Assembly: GCA_963854835.1 (NCBI GenBank) | Contig: OY978525.1 | Location: 112,206,018-112,270,017, forward strand | DNA from: Megamerina dolium | Lineage: Eukaryota; Arthropoda; Insecta; Diptera; Megamerinidae | Direction of reading: 5' to 3' | Length of the DNA: 64,000 nucleotides | Notes under the pieces: model-generated | Told to the model about the DNA's origin: nothing | Databases searched by the model: none | Seen by the model: the letters and a program-made list of their open reading frames with translations, nothing else | Program-made: the position numbers and the translations under genes | Shown here: positions 34,031 through 45,224 of the stretch, piece after piece | Layout of the letters: each line of letters begins with the position of its first letter | Position numbering within the stretch: the first letter of the stretch is position 1

Positions 34031-35251
34031 TCATTTCTCTTGAAATGCTAATGAGGCACGCATGTTTTCAGCCCACGATTGTTTGCCCAGTTTAACAGGA
34101 CCATTTGTACACACCATCAATTTGGTGTGATTATCCCTTTCGCAAGACATTCGAAAGCTGTTCTTATCTTCACTAAGGCAATCAGATAAATGTGACAACG
34201 AACTGTCCAAGGTGATGGGCGACTTTGTGGTTATTTCAACATATGCATTTTCTTCTATTGCGTCGGAAATGTTAATTGACGCCTCATTGACCTTGTCAGC
34301 CATTATTATATTTTCACCTGATAATTCTGATAATTGAAGATTTATTTTACCGCCATTGGACCGCAGATAAATGTTGCCATGAACACCAGCTGCAAATTAG
34401 AGTAGACAAATATTATATATGGATTAATATCGTTCAAAGCCATTCTGTACACACATACTCATATTTATATCTCCCTCTTCAAATACATATACTGATGTCT
34501 TTTTGTGAACATTTTTAAGCATCAGACTACCAGTGTTTGTAACAAATTTAGATACATCCGCGTAACATGAATTCGTCGAGATGTTACCTTTAACAGTTGT
34601 ACATTCAAGTTTATCACCCTGCAGTTTATCAAGAGCAATATTCTGAAATGGTGTGTAAAAATAAGTACTCAAAAACTCGTATAGTGAACATTCGCTTACA
34701 CCACTCTTGGCTTCTATTGTGGAATTCTTTCCCAGCAGCATTCCATCGCATGTAATGTTTCCTTCGTCACTGCGCAAAGAAATGTTCTCCGCTCGTATCT
34801 CCTTCATATGGATCGACCTTTTCGCCGACACACCAACCGAGTCACAATACATATTTGATACACTAACTCCATCCTTACATTCTATATGTAAATTTGCTCG
34901 TATCGGTACGTCCAATTCACAATGAAAATCTGTACTTTCAGCCACTTTCATCACATCGACATCTACCTGTTTCTCATCGTCGCTAACTTGCACCTTCATA
35001 GTGGCCGTACAATTGCTAACATGTCCACCATGCAGTTCTGCTAGGAAAGCATCTGCATCCGGATATTCATGTACATCAGCCGAACGTACGTTCAGATAGA
35101 TATCTGAGCGTATATTAATTTGTGCATACGGATTAATATGGCGTAACGTTTCCTGATGTACTTGTTTAGCGTTCATCTTCAGTATCTTCTTCTTGGCATA
35201 AGTTCGTGTCGAGAAACGTATTAACGGTATAAATTGACGACAAAGTATCAT
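34031..35251 (-). CDS. FAM185A-like protein (DUF4097/DUF4098 type), 364 aa
   Basis: Three exons on the minus strand: 35251-34700, 34642-34459 and 34389-34031; the phases join correctly. The N-terminus (MILCRQFIPLIRFSTRTYAK) is basic, lacks acidic residues and looks like a mitochondrial presequence. The rest consists of short beta-strand-rich repeats with alternating hydrophobic residues (LMLKNVHKKTSVYVFEEGD, NIYLRSNGGKINLQLSELSG) as in the beta-helical DUF4097 fold of FAM185A. The molecular function is unknown. Intron 1 is only 57 bp, has no stop and keeps the frame, so a retained-intron form would add 19 residues. AATAAA on the minus strand (34014-34019) lies about 12 bases after the stop. 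Confidence 0.8.
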
Positions 35252-35964
35252 ATTTTATTTACGAAATTCTTTTTATATTTCTGCACTCAGTGGTCGCAGT
35301 GCCTTGTGGTTTGTATGATGGATAATTGATATGCAATCAGCTGCTAAAATACTCGTAATTATAACCTTTTCGTTTGTAGTTTGAGAAATGATTGTTTTGG
35401 TTTTTCTTAACCACACTTGAAATAATTACTGAAAGTAATGCTGTCAATAATTGCACGTATTACTTTGTTCCATATTTTCTATAAAATTTCGCTCGGACAC
35501 AAGCTCCTCATTTATAGCTATTTCAAAAAGGAGCTCTTGTTTTTTTTTTGTACTAATAGTTCGCCTCCATTTGAATAAATATATTTTAACTGGAATTTGA
35601 TTAATTTTTTCTAAGTAAATTTTAATTAATGTATTAGAAAATACAACCCTGCTTCGATATGATGATTTCAAATTTGACTGTGCTATATGGAAACATTTAA
35701 CAAAAAGTGTGAAGAGTAGAATTTCTTATATAAAAAGTGGGAAGAGCATAAGAGAGAAAAAAGGTTAGTTTGAGCCGGGAAAGCGGTGCACATTTCTTAA
35801 TACTTCTACAAATCGTACCAAAAATTGACTTGCTTCCAGAGCAAGTAGAAATGCTAAATTTACGTAATATCTTGACCAAATTAACCGATCCAAAAGTAAC
35901 AAGTTTGCTGACCGGCAAGGTATTTAAAGCCAAAGAATACTGCAGTGGTTCAATTCAAAATAGA
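35252..35964. other. Divergent promoter region of FAM185A-like and BolA2
   Basis: The start codons of the two divergent genes are 713 bp apart, so both promoters and 5' UTRs must lie here unless non-coding exons are elsewhere. From about 35770 the frame of BolA2 is open upstream of its start, with an in-frame ATG at 35851 that could give a 38-residue basic N-terminal extension. Confidence 0.5.
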
Positions 35965-36225
35965 ATGAGTAACATAACCGAAAAGCATTTGGAAGATAAA
36001 CTTGGGGAGAAACTGTCAGCGCAGTTCGTGAAGGCGATAGATGAATCAGACGGTTGCGGGGGCAAGTTCAGCGTCATTGTTGTCTCAGAAGCGTTTCGTG
36101 GTAAAACACTATTGCAGAAACATCGTTTGGTAAATACAGCGCTCGCAGACGAGTTGAAGGAAATACATGCTTTTTCACAAAAGGCATACACACCCGAAGA
36201 GTGGGAGAAAGTGCAGAAGCAATAA
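35965..36225 (+). CDS. BolA2: BolA-like protein 2 (86 aa)
   Basis: A single exon encodes a BolA domain. BolA2 proteins pair with monothiol glutaredoxins (Grx3/Grx4 type) to bind and hand over [2Fe-2S] clusters in the cytosol and nucleus. The diagnostic segments are DESDGCGGKFSVIVVSEAF with the conserved Cys31, GKTLLQKHRLVN with His53, and EIHAFSQKAYTPEEW with the cluster-ligand His68. Starting at 35965 gives 86 residues, the same length as human BOLA2. An in-frame upstream ATG at 35851 would add 38 mostly basic residues and cannot be excluded as a second (possibly mitochondrial) form. AATAAA at 36314 suggests the transcript can end before mevalonate kinase. From memory, Drosophila has these two genes on one dicistronic transcript (CG33672/CG33671). 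Confidence 0.92.
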   Translation: MSNITEKHLEDKLGEKLSAQFVKAIDESDGCGGKFSVIVVSEAFRGKTLLQKHRLVNTALADELKEIHAFSQKAYTPEEWEKVQKQ

Positions 36226-36928
36226 CAAGTAACACTAGTTTAACTAACTTACGTACCAGCCAACAAACTAAAGTGATCAAAGTGATATCGATGACGAAAT
36301 ATAACAATTGTAAAATAAAAATGATACCTACTTTGTAAAAACAGAAGTATATCGAAAATATATTTAAAGCAATTTGAATTTAGTTTAAAAAGTGGTAGTT
36401 CATGAATGGGTATTTTTGCACGGCTATTACACAAATTATAAAAATATACATAAAATAAAAAAGAAAACGAAAAGACTATAAACGAACAGTCGAAATAAGG
36501 AAAGTGAAAGGAAAGTTATGAGTGGTGTTTACTTCAATCTCATCTCAAGCGTTTTGAAAATTAACACACAAAATAAATAGCAAAGATATTTGATTTTATC
36601 GAGATCTTTCATACATGTATGGATTTGTAAAAATCAGTAGTTGATCAGTGTGGTAAACGAGGTACACGCATACATGTAGAATTTTGTGAAGTGAGACGAC
36701 AAAAACAGACTTAAGATAAAAAAAAAAAAAAAAAAATAGAGCCAATTTGCATTTCAAATTAGCTTTGAGAATCGTTCGTTCGCACAGTGAGTTGTGGCAA
36801 TTCTGTAAACAACAGCAACTTCAAAATACGTAGTGCACTTAGCAAATTCCATTATTCTTAACATACAATTGTTTAAAGTAACAAAGTAAATTTACTTGTT
36901 TCTTTTTAAATACACACACACACACACA
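36226..36928. other. Spacer between BolA2 and mevalonate kinase
   Basis: 703 bp with AATAAA at 36314-36319, further AATAAA-like sequence around 36450-36580 and an A-run at 36718-36736. A CA-repeat lies directly before the mevalonate kinase start (36912-36928). It could be an intercistronic region or a separate promoter. Confidence 0.5.
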
Positions 36929-38116
36929 ATGAACATGCACAAGTTCCAAATAAGATCACCCGGTAAAGTAATACTTCATGGTGAGCATGCTGTTGTCTAT
37001 AATAAACCGGCTTTAGCTGCTGTCATTGGTCTCGCAACAAAACTACAATTTCGTCCCCAACCTGAAAGTAAAATAGCATCATTTAAGTTGGAGACACTGA
37101 ATTGTTCTCTAGAAATACAATTAGATCAATTCAATTCGTTTTTGAAGAATTTCCAAAAAAAATATCCTGGTGAAAAACTTGATTGCACAGCTAAACTACT
37201 GGAAGAGGTGCGCCTGGAAGTTTCCAAGCAGTTAGATGGTTCACTTGCAACATCATCGAAGCAACAGCATACACAGAAAGCCTTTCTATCAATCTATTAT
37301 TTATTGGCGGGAACCATATTATCAGCTCCTAAGGCAGAATTGACTTTTCAGAATGGCTTTCAAGTGCATATTGACTCTGAACTGAATATAGGCGCCGGTT
37401 TGGGAAGTTCTGCGTCTTTTGGTGCTGCCTTAGCGGCCGCTTTTCTTCTCATCACTGGTCACTTTGACGAGGAAACATACTTAAAGCCCGAAAATCAGGG
37501 TCTCATTTCTCATTGGGCCTTTGAATCCGAGCGAGTTATGCACGGCACTCCTTCGGGTGTCGATAACACCGTTTGTACCTATGGCGGCATGCTACGATTT
37601 CTCAAAGGACAAGGATTTCAACCTATAACTATTCAGCGCCCTCTCAACATTTTACTTGTTGATAGTCGTGTTAATCGCAGTACAGCCGATATTGTGGCCA
37701 AAGTACGCCATTTGTGGGAAGCATTCCCGAAAGTGATTGACTCAATTTGGAATGCTTGTGAGAATTTAGTGGACGAGGCAATACCGCTGTATGAAAGTTT
37801 TGGCAATAGTCAAGATGATAGCGAAAAATTCGAGAAACTTGAACGTCTCTTTCAGATCAACAATGACCTTATGAAAGCCATCGGTGTTACACATCCAAAA
37901 TTGGAACAAATTTTCACAATCTCTTTTAAGCGTGGCTTCTTCAGCAAACTAACTGGTGCTGGTGCAGGTGGTTTCGCTATTGTTTTGTTGCCCAACAACT
38001 ACGAGAGCAATGAAGTCTACTGGAAACTGAAAGAGGAACTCGAAGCAGCTGGCTTTGGCGTACATGCTACCACTGCTGGTGGTAATGGCTTACGCATCGA
38101 AACATTAGACGATTAA
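36929..38116 (+). CDS. Mvk: Mevalonate kinase (395 aa)
   Basis: A single exon. The enzyme phosphorylates mevalonate with ATP in the isoprenoid pathway; insects use it for juvenile hormone, ubiquinone, dolichol and prenyl groups because they do not make sterols. GHMP-kinase motif 1 is RSPGKVILHGEHAVV (residues 9-23, with Lys13). Motif 2 is GAGLGSSASFGAAL at 155-168. HGTPSGVDNTV at 205-215 carries the catalytic aspartate (D212). Motif 3 is KLTGAGAGGFA at 340-350. The length agrees with the human enzyme (396). The ATG at 36929 is chosen because family homology starts within a few residues of it. The frame is open upstream without another ATG. Confidence 0.95.
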   Translation: MNMHKFQIRSPGKVILHGEHAVVYNKPALAAVIGLATKLQFRPQPESKIASFKLETLNCSLEIQLDQFNSFLKNFQKKYPGEKLDCTAKLLEEVRLEVSKQLDGSLATSSKQQHTQKAFLSIYYLLAGTILSAPKAELTFQNGFQVHIDSELNIGAGLGSSASFGAALAAAFLLITGHFDEETYLKPENQGLISHWAFESERVMHGTPSGVDNTVCTYGGMLRFLKGQGFQPITIQRPLNILLVDSRVNRSTADIVAKVRHLWEAFPKVIDSIWNACENLVDEAIPLYESFGNSQDDSEKFEKLERLFQINNDLMKAIGVTHPKLEQIFTISFKRGFFSKLTGAGAGGFAIVLLPNNYESNEVYWKLKEELEAAGFGVHATTAGGNGLRIETLDD

Positions 38117-38242
38117 AAACCATGATTTTTTATTCTTATACATTAACAATATTTTATTGGAGTTCATTTTTATCAATTATATTAAATATACTCGATTCTT
38201 AAACTAATGGTCTATATTATTATTATTTTATTGTTAGTAAGT

Positions 38243-38823
38243 TTATCGTTGGCTTGTATCTCTTGGTCTATAAGGTATGCCGCGATTCTTCATCTCTCTT
38301 AATGTTGCTTGTGGTAGATTTCCAGAAACCGATATGGCATAAATTCCCCTAGTAAAGCGACCTGATGGAAGGAAAAATTATAATTAATTACATCATATTA
38401 TTTTCTTTTACAGTCTGGGTTTGTAAAATGCAAAACAGGTAAACTCCTGCCGGTAAAATAAATTGCACAACATATTTTCGACCTGAATTGCATTTTTTAC
38501 ATTAACCCATACTACCTACCTATCCTTTGCCATTTTGCAACCCAGGAATCTTCAGGACTCATTAATGCTATTATGCCATCAAAGTTGTTGCTGGTGTGGT
38601 CGTAAACATTATCTTTATTATTCTTCATACGCAGAAATTCATCACAATTATCGCAACCATCATATTCGAATTGATCAAACGTCTAAAGAAATGACAAATG
38701 GTAAAAATATAGATAGCAATATTTGTTAGACACATCTACACAACAAATACATACCTTCACCAACGAACACACTAAACACGCACGGAGCCCACGTAAATCT
38801 TTAGGTATAGTATCAAAGGACAT
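38243..38823 (-). CDS. spt4: Transcription elongation factor Spt4 (116 aa)
   Basis: Three exons on the minus strand (38823-38755, 38682-38520, 38361-38243) give 116 residues; the exons are too short to show as a long open frame. Spt4 pairs with Spt5 to form DSIF, which controls RNA polymerase II pausing and processivity in the nucleus. The zinc finger has C16, C19, C33 and C36. The family core is evident in [19 protein letters not shown] and [20 protein letters not shown], then [14 protein letters not shown]. The length equals the human protein (117) within one residue. AATAAA on the minus strand is at 38227-38232. The stop is 126 bp from the convergent mevalonate kinase stop. Confidence 0.95.
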
Positions 38824-40422
38824 TTTATTTCGATATTTTGTAAAAATTCTTCAAAAAATTCGGGAGGCAAGCGTTATATTTGCTCGCGAGCAGACGGCTT
38901 GAATGAATGAAGCAAAACAACAAGATTGCTGCTGCGTGTGTTTGTACGTACCTGCGATATTTACCTACTGTCAACTGCTCGAGTCTCGAAAACAGAGATG
39001 TTAAGGTTTCAATTAGGGGTGGGTAATGCAGGAAATTTTCATGCGTTGCCACTTGTGGATTGGATGTATGCCCAATATCATAACGCAGTTTCGTTCTGTT
39101 TTGCTTTGTTATGTCAATGTTGTAATTGATGCTATACAAAAATAACTAAAGTATTCAATGATTACGAAAGACTTGAATGAAAAGTAAAATACAATTTTTG
39201 ACATATAATAAAATTAAAATTAATAATTTTTTTATTTTTTCTTACTAAGATGATGTTACTAAAATTAAAAATAAAAAGCCGAAATACATAAATAGTATGC
39301 ATGCATCAAGCATACAAAATGTATACTTCGTGAAACACATGAAGAGTATGCCTGAAGCATGAAGAGCATATATTTATTCATAAGTCAAAAGTCATAGCAA
39401 AGTTTGATAGAAAACAAGAGTTAATAATTTAAAAGGGAAACAGAAGAATATTGAAGATTTACATCTTAAATTTCACAATTCAAATAATTTTCAGCTGTCC
39501 GGAAATGTCAATGCATGAAAAAGTTAAAAGTCGAGCAACTTTTGGCATGCATCAAGCATCGAGACATGATGCATACTTTTTACGTGGGCACTTTCATAAG
39601 GATGCGTATATATTAACTTCGTTGTTAATTTATTATCTAAACGGCTTTAAGAAGCAATCGCAAAATCTTTACTCTTTACATTTGTAAGAAATGTCAAAAT
39701 CGATTGCTTGTTGGTTTTTGTTTGTGCTTCTTCTCTCTACATGTGCGCTGTTTTTTATTTACTTATTTCTTCATGAACGTATAAATTAGGTAAAGTAGAG
39801 ATATATGATCTCTGGTTTTACACTATGACTTGTTTGGTGCGTTCATATAACCATGACACTAATAATTAATATTACTCGAATAATAGCGCGACTAGTCGAC
39901 ACGTATCGGTAGGAAACGGATGATGAGTAGTCAAAATGGGTTGGTAGGTAACGTAACGTTGAAATGTGTAGAAATTAGATTTTCAATGGAATGAATGTCA
40001 AAAAGTGAGAGTCATACTCTTTCTTCTCAATCATATTTCTTTTATAAATATATTATATCTCTTTCCTAATCATATAGCATTGGACTGAGGTATCCGTGTT
40101 GACTAATCACACTCCGTATTTTACAATTACTTTCTGTTACATTGCGTGTTGTCTAATCGCGCTAGAAATTGCTTCTCTTGGGTTTACGTTGTCAATTGAC
40201 TGTTGGACCAATTTCGCACAATAAAACGTAATGGTGTAAACGTACCTTTACATACGTTCGATTTTCGAACTTAAAAGAATCCTCGAAACGTTTTTTGACA
40301 TTTGCGGAGAGGTATGAGAAATTATTGTCTATGGGCGCCAAATGTTTATAAAACAAAATAAAAAGTTGTAATTATATTTCGGAATATCATTTAAAAATTA
40401 TAATTGAATTAATTTAAGAAGT
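38824..40422. other. Spacer between Spt4 and Nup54
   Basis: No gene supported. It has ATGCATCAAGCAT-type repeats (39295-39350, 39545-39580) and a dispersed repeat copy at 39950-40143. Promoters for the two divergent genes must lie at its ends. Confidence 0.5.
39950..40143 (+). repeat. Dispersed repeat, copy 2
   Basis: About 190 bp matching the reverse complement of 27463-27655 (see there). Small insertions (for example GTATCCGTGTTGAC near 40100) distinguish the copies. Confidence 0.65.
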
Positions 40423-43255
40423 ATGTCATTTTTTGGAGCAAATCCACTGAGCGCAACAAGCACACCGGCCAAACGTGAGTAAATCAACAGATTTGTAAAA
40501 TAGTTGAAAGTGACTTCTTGTCTACAGTATCACCGAAATTAAACAATTTTATGCATTAGTTTTTTCGTATTAAATTAATTTTTTAAACTTCAATTAAAAT
40601 GTAGTTTATATTTGTGTCTGCCTTATGCGGTCTTCTCCAGATATTTGAGTGGACTGTCACCATGTGGCATTTTTAATAATTTCTTCGCGTCGTGTAGGTT
40701 TCGTATACGTACATCTTTTATATTAATTCTGAAAGACAGATTCCATATTAATGTTGCTGTAAATAATTCGATTCTATGTAGTTACTTTTTCTTGTGTATT
40801 ATAAATCCAATGTACGTAAAAGATGCTAGAATTGGTATTAAAACAATATATATAATTGCGCTCATTGTCGAATTTGTTAATTATTGCTTATATCGCGTGT
40901 AGAAATTATACTAAATTGCTTAGATTTAAGTTATTCCTTCTAATCCCATGCCGAGTATAGAATTCACTGATAAGCATACGCACAATTGCACCATGTAGAA
41001 GAGTTTTGAAACCATTTTAAACTATGTATGACACAATTTAAACACTATACTAGCTAACCTATTAGCATCTGCTGATAAATTAATTACATATATTGTATGT
41101 ATAGTAAATAGAACATGTGCAGAAGCGGTTTAGTTATTCTTATCTCGCACCACTAATTTGTATGTATGATTTAATTGTTTTATTCTGCTTAAAGCGGGCG
41201 GAATGTTTTCTTCATTTGGTATGGCCTCAACAACACCAGCATTTGGAGCTACAACAACATCAACTGCAGCCCCCGCCTTTGGCGCAGCTCCTGCATTCGG
41301 TAGCACTACGCAGTCAGCAGGAGCCGCGCCGGCATTTGGAGCAACGCCAGCATTTGGCACAACCAGTATGTACCACTAATCTTAGATATTTATTTTCAAA
41401 GTACGTAAATTGTATCCGAATCTTTTTTTTAAGATTTCGGCGCATCGGCTACTTCGGTCCCAACTTTGGGCGGATTTGGTGGTTTTGGAACTGGTACAAC
41501 GACAATAACAACATCAGCTCCAACTTTAGGAGGTTTTGGTAGCTTTGGCACTAATCCAGTTAGTTCTACTGGTACATCATTTTTTGGCTCTGCACCTGCG
41601 GCAACATCAAATGCCCCAATAGGATTCGGTGGTTTTGGTAGCACGTCAACAACATCAACTGCACCAGCATTTGGTGGATTTGGGACACAAACAACCGGAT
41701 TTGGTGGTTTTGGAACAAGTAAATCTACAATATAAGAGAAAAAAAAAACGATGATATACTTACTCATACTTTTTGTAAGGTTTTGGAAAACCCACCGGCA
41801 GCACAGTAACACCTGGATTTGGTGGCTTTGGCAATACCAATTTCATGTTGGGTCAACCACAACAACAAGCTCCACAAATAACACCAGATGAGGCATTTGC
41901 GCAATCGATATTCAATGTATCCATTTATGGGGATGAGCGTGACACAATTATAGCCAAATGGAATTACTTGCAAGCTATGTGGGGAACGGGAAAATCATTT
42001 TACTCGCAGAATGCTGCACCGGTCGAAATAACACCTGAGAATTATTTGTGTCGTTTCAAGGCAATCGGTTATAGTCGATTGCCGGGCAAGGATAATAAAA
42101 TGGGTTTGGTGGCATTGAACTTTAATAAAGCACTAGCAGATGTGCGGTATGTAGAAAAAAATTACATTTCCATTGTACAATAATTAATATTTTTTTTACT
42201 ACATTTAGTGCACAGCAGCAACAGATTGTAACAGCTTTGAGTAGTCTATTTGGGAATAAGCCAAATTTAGTGATAAATATCGAGTATAGTAAAGAACATG
42301 AAGATAAAAAGAGCCAGCTTGTCATATATCTGGCAGAAAGATCACAATTGGCGCCCAATGAAACGAAACGAATACTGGCAACCGAAGTTGCCAACTATTT
42401 GAATCAACCCAATATGAGAGCACAATTAAATAATCTGGGTGTAATAGAAGTTCTGGCATTGGTGCTACCCGATGAAGATCAATTGAAAGAGTATTTGGAG
42501 AATACACCGAAAGGCATTGATCCGCGTATGTGGCGTCAGGCGAAATTGGATAATCCTGACCCGACAAAATTTATTCCAGTACCATTAATTGGCTTTAATG
42601 ACTTGAAGTGGCGCATCAAGTGTCAGGAGCATGAAACCGAAACACATGCTTTGTACTTGAAGAAGGTGGAAAAAGATTTGGCCGAATTGAGGCAACGACA
42701 CGCATCGGCAACGGCAAAAATTATGGAGCATAAACGAAAATTGGCCGAATTGAGTCATAAAGTTTTAAAGGTATGTATTTCCAAAAACATGCACATTTGC
42801 ATTTCAACTAAGTGTTTGTATTTGCAGATAATTGTGAAGCAGGAATGTACACGTAAAGTTGGTTTGGCACTAACACCCGAAGAGGAGACGCTACGTACAA
42901 AATTGGAAAATATGCAAGCTCTAATCTCTGCGCCAACACAATTTAAGGTATAGTGAAAAACAATAACGTTTCTTTTCTTTGGTGTAAAATTGAACTATTA
43001 ACACGTTTTTCATATATTTATATATATGTGTAGGGTCGCCTGAGCGAATTACTCTCACAAATGCGTATGCAACGTAATCAATATGCCCTTGGTGGCGCCA
43101 GTGAATATACCATCGATAAAGATTGCGAAGAAGAGATGAAAACATTTTTATCAATGCAACAAAAAGCCATGGAAGTACTCACCGATACAGTGACAAAAGA
43201 TTTGAAAGCTTTACAAATCATCCTTGAGGGTATGCCAGCATTAGTGAGCAATTAA
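40423..43255 (+). CDS. Nup54: Nucleoporin Nup54 (592 aa)
   Basis: Seven exons: 40423-40474, 41195-41365, 41434-41718, 41780-42146, 42209-42770, 42828-42947 and 43034-43255, all in phase with GT/AG borders. Nup54 belongs to the central-channel Nup62-Nup58-Nup54 complex of the nuclear pore. The N-terminal third is FG-repeat sequence (PAFGAAPAFG, GGFGGFGTG, IGFGGFGS), which binds transport receptors. The middle holds the conserved alpha/beta segment (SIFNVSIYGDERDTIIAKWN, LNFNKALADVR). The C-terminal half is coiled-coil (KKVEKDLAELRQRHASATA, MEHKRKLAELSHKVLK). The length is close to Drosophila Nup54 (about 610). Intron 1 (720 bp) contains an antisense two-exon small gene. AATAAA is at 43346-43351. 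Confidence 0.95.
40623..40865 (-). CDS. Candidate small membrane protein (61 aa) nested in Nup54 intron 1
   Basis: Two minus-strand exons, 40865-40786 and 40728-40623, join across a 57-bp intron (GTAACT...CTTTCAG) in phase 2. The ATG has a good dipteran context (GACAATG). The first exon encodes a hydrophobic helix (MSAIIYIVLIPILASFTYIG, about residues 4-23) followed by HKKK. The second encodes a charged tail (INIKDVRIRN, KKLLKMPHGD, YLEKTA). This is the layout of a single-pass membrane micropeptide with the tail on the positive-inside side. I do not recognise the family. The evidence is the clean splice pair, 35 open codons after the junction in AT-rich DNA and the membrane-helix-plus-basic-tail pattern. 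A chance open frame remains possible. Confidence 0.5.
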
Positions 43256-44194
43256 ATTATAGTATGTAGTGCAAAATGAAAATGAAAGTATGTGATGAAT
43301 CAATGTATTTGTGTGTATTTATTAAGCAATTGTTAATTGCTAGGAAATAAAGAATTTGCTCGAGGAAATGAAACTAAGAATAGGTACAATTTTTATAGTG
43401 GATATCACTTTTTATATATAAAGATTGTTGAACCGCACACAAAAAAAAAAAATGTTTTTATAGTAAATTTCAACAATTTATAATATCTTGTTTACATAAA
43501 CGTTAGTCAAAATCATTTCCTGTTTTCATAGAAAATAAAAATTTTATTGGGAAAATTATTAAAACAAAAAAAAAAAATGAAAAGAAAACAACGATTGCTT
43601 TGAACTTGCACTTTTGTGGTAAAACGAACACAAACAGGTTCATATCATGCATTCAATTGTCCACTATTGTTTGCTGTTTGTTATCATCACCAGTTTACAA
43701 GAAAGTCATTGTACTGTGTATTATATACGAGACGACATACATTTTTCTGGTAATTACCACAAATGCATTTTCACTTTTGTTTGAACGCGAATGTGCACAT
43801 ATTTGATGCTTTTTCTCCATCATCATCATCATTTTGCCAGTGATCGCAACAGCATTTAATGTGCATTTGGGTGTGTATACAACTGGTTTGATAATTCGTA
43901 ATGCAACAACAATGAGTATTGCAAGATTATGCTTTGGTTGTTACATTAACATGATTGTGGCGAGCTTTATTTTTTCAATTGTATGCATGTAGGTAGTATG
44001 TTTGTTAGAAATTTCTCACATATTAAATGCTTATTCAAGTTTTATTTTCCCCAATTGTTGTCTTGTATGTAGTTGGACTTCCTCCAACTTCCGTTTTTAG
44101 TTCGCTGTGGTAATAACTCTACTCTTACGATGCTGTATCAGTAGTATTGTGTTTGAATTTTTGCTGCAAGTCTCTACTTTTGCTTCTTCTGTGC
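43256..44194. other. Spacer between Nup54 and the secreted orphan
   Basis: Contains the Nup54 cleavage signal (43346) and AT-rich sequence. No other gene is seen. Confidence 0.5.
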
Positions 44195-44201
44195 TATAAA
44201 A
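44195..44201 (+). promoter_or_regulatory. Candidate TATA box of the secreted orphan gene
   Basis: TATAAAA stands 111 bp before the start codon in a less AT-rich stretch, so transcription would start near 44225-44230 and leave a 5' UTR of about 85 bases. Confidence 0.4.
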
Positions 44202-44311
44202 TGTGATGTTGAATATGTTGGAAGCTTACACATGTGAAATACGTGGGTTCAAATAGACGTGTTGTGTTGGAAGGAATAATTCAAATAAATTTAATTTAAA
44301 AGTGATTTCAA

Positions 44312-45224
44312 ATGAAAATTCAATTATTTATTGTGAGTAATTAGTTGCATTGCATTGTTTTTGTTGTTTATTATTAAAGCTATACCATCTATACTGTTTT
44401 AGTTTATGTGCACCATTGTCGGCACGATCAATGGAGCCCCATCAAAAACGTCGATATTGACAAAACAAAAATATCCAGTTGAAGATCTGCAACTTATACA
44501 TCCACAAATAATTACTATTGAACGTTTTGAGGCATTACTAAGGCGAGCTGGTGAAATATTCCATCCCACCGCAAGGTATGATGTAGTAGATAATACTAAA
44601 CGATCGGATCGCGCAAGACATGATGTTGCAGCAGCTAATGTTGAAACGCCCAGTGAACATATGCAACCACCGCCAAAACATCCATATAACTTTTATCTGC
44701 CACTCTATGATTACGATGACATTACTTTGGATAGTACAAGTCGTAAGCTGGAGAATATTGCACCACCACCATTAGAACCAATTACTGCAGAGCAAACCAA
44801 TACAAATTATTATGCTGCACTCAAGCCAAAAAAGCTACCAAAGAAATTTAATATTGATGCAAAACATATCAATACGAAATGGTTGAGTGCTTTGCACAAT
44901 TATGTCACTAGTGATGGTACTAATGCTGGTGATGGTGATGGTGAAATGCTGCAGACTGCCTACTTAGCAAATGATGAACGTAATCGTATAAATTTTGATG
45001 ATTCTTTCTTTGGTGTCGATATGCAAGTGAAAATTCCCGATAATGATCCACATAAAGAATTAAAAAATGCTGCTATTGTACGCTCTCATCACGATGATGG
45101 TGGTGGTGATGAGTTTCTTAATCAAGGCGAAGAAGTAGCTGAAGAAGATGACTTATTGGCGTCTGCTGCAGTACAACTCCCTCACATCTCGGAATACAGT
45201 CATAAAACAAGAGGGAAAAAATAA
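44312..45224 (+). CDS. Secreted acidic protein of unknown function (280 aa)
   Basis: Two exons: 44312-44332 and 44403-45224. The 7-codon first exon (MKIQLFI) followed by FMCTIVGTING forms a convincing signal peptide, cleaved probably after NGA. This short-first-exon layout is common for insect secreted proteins and supports the gene model. The mature protein has no recognised domain. It has a segment with proline/tyrosine clusters (PPKHPYNFYLPLYDYDD), a KKLPKKFNIDAKHINTKW segment, a DFF-type acidic region and an acidic Asp/Gly/His-rich tail. There is only one cysteine after the signal peptide, so disulfide folding is unlikely. It may be a cuticle, chorion or prohormone-like protein; the dibasic KK and terminal RGKK sites would allow processing, but this is speculation. 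AATAAA at 45453. Confidence 0.75.

Noticed and set aside
35444..35671. 75-codon minus-strand frame between FAM185A-like and BolA2
   Set aside because: No ATG at its start, no domain, and it occupies the promoter region of two divergent genes.
40612..40902. 96-codon plus-strand frame in Nup54 intron 1
   Set aside because: It is the complement of the better-supported two-exon minus-strand micropeptide and starts without a convincing ATG.
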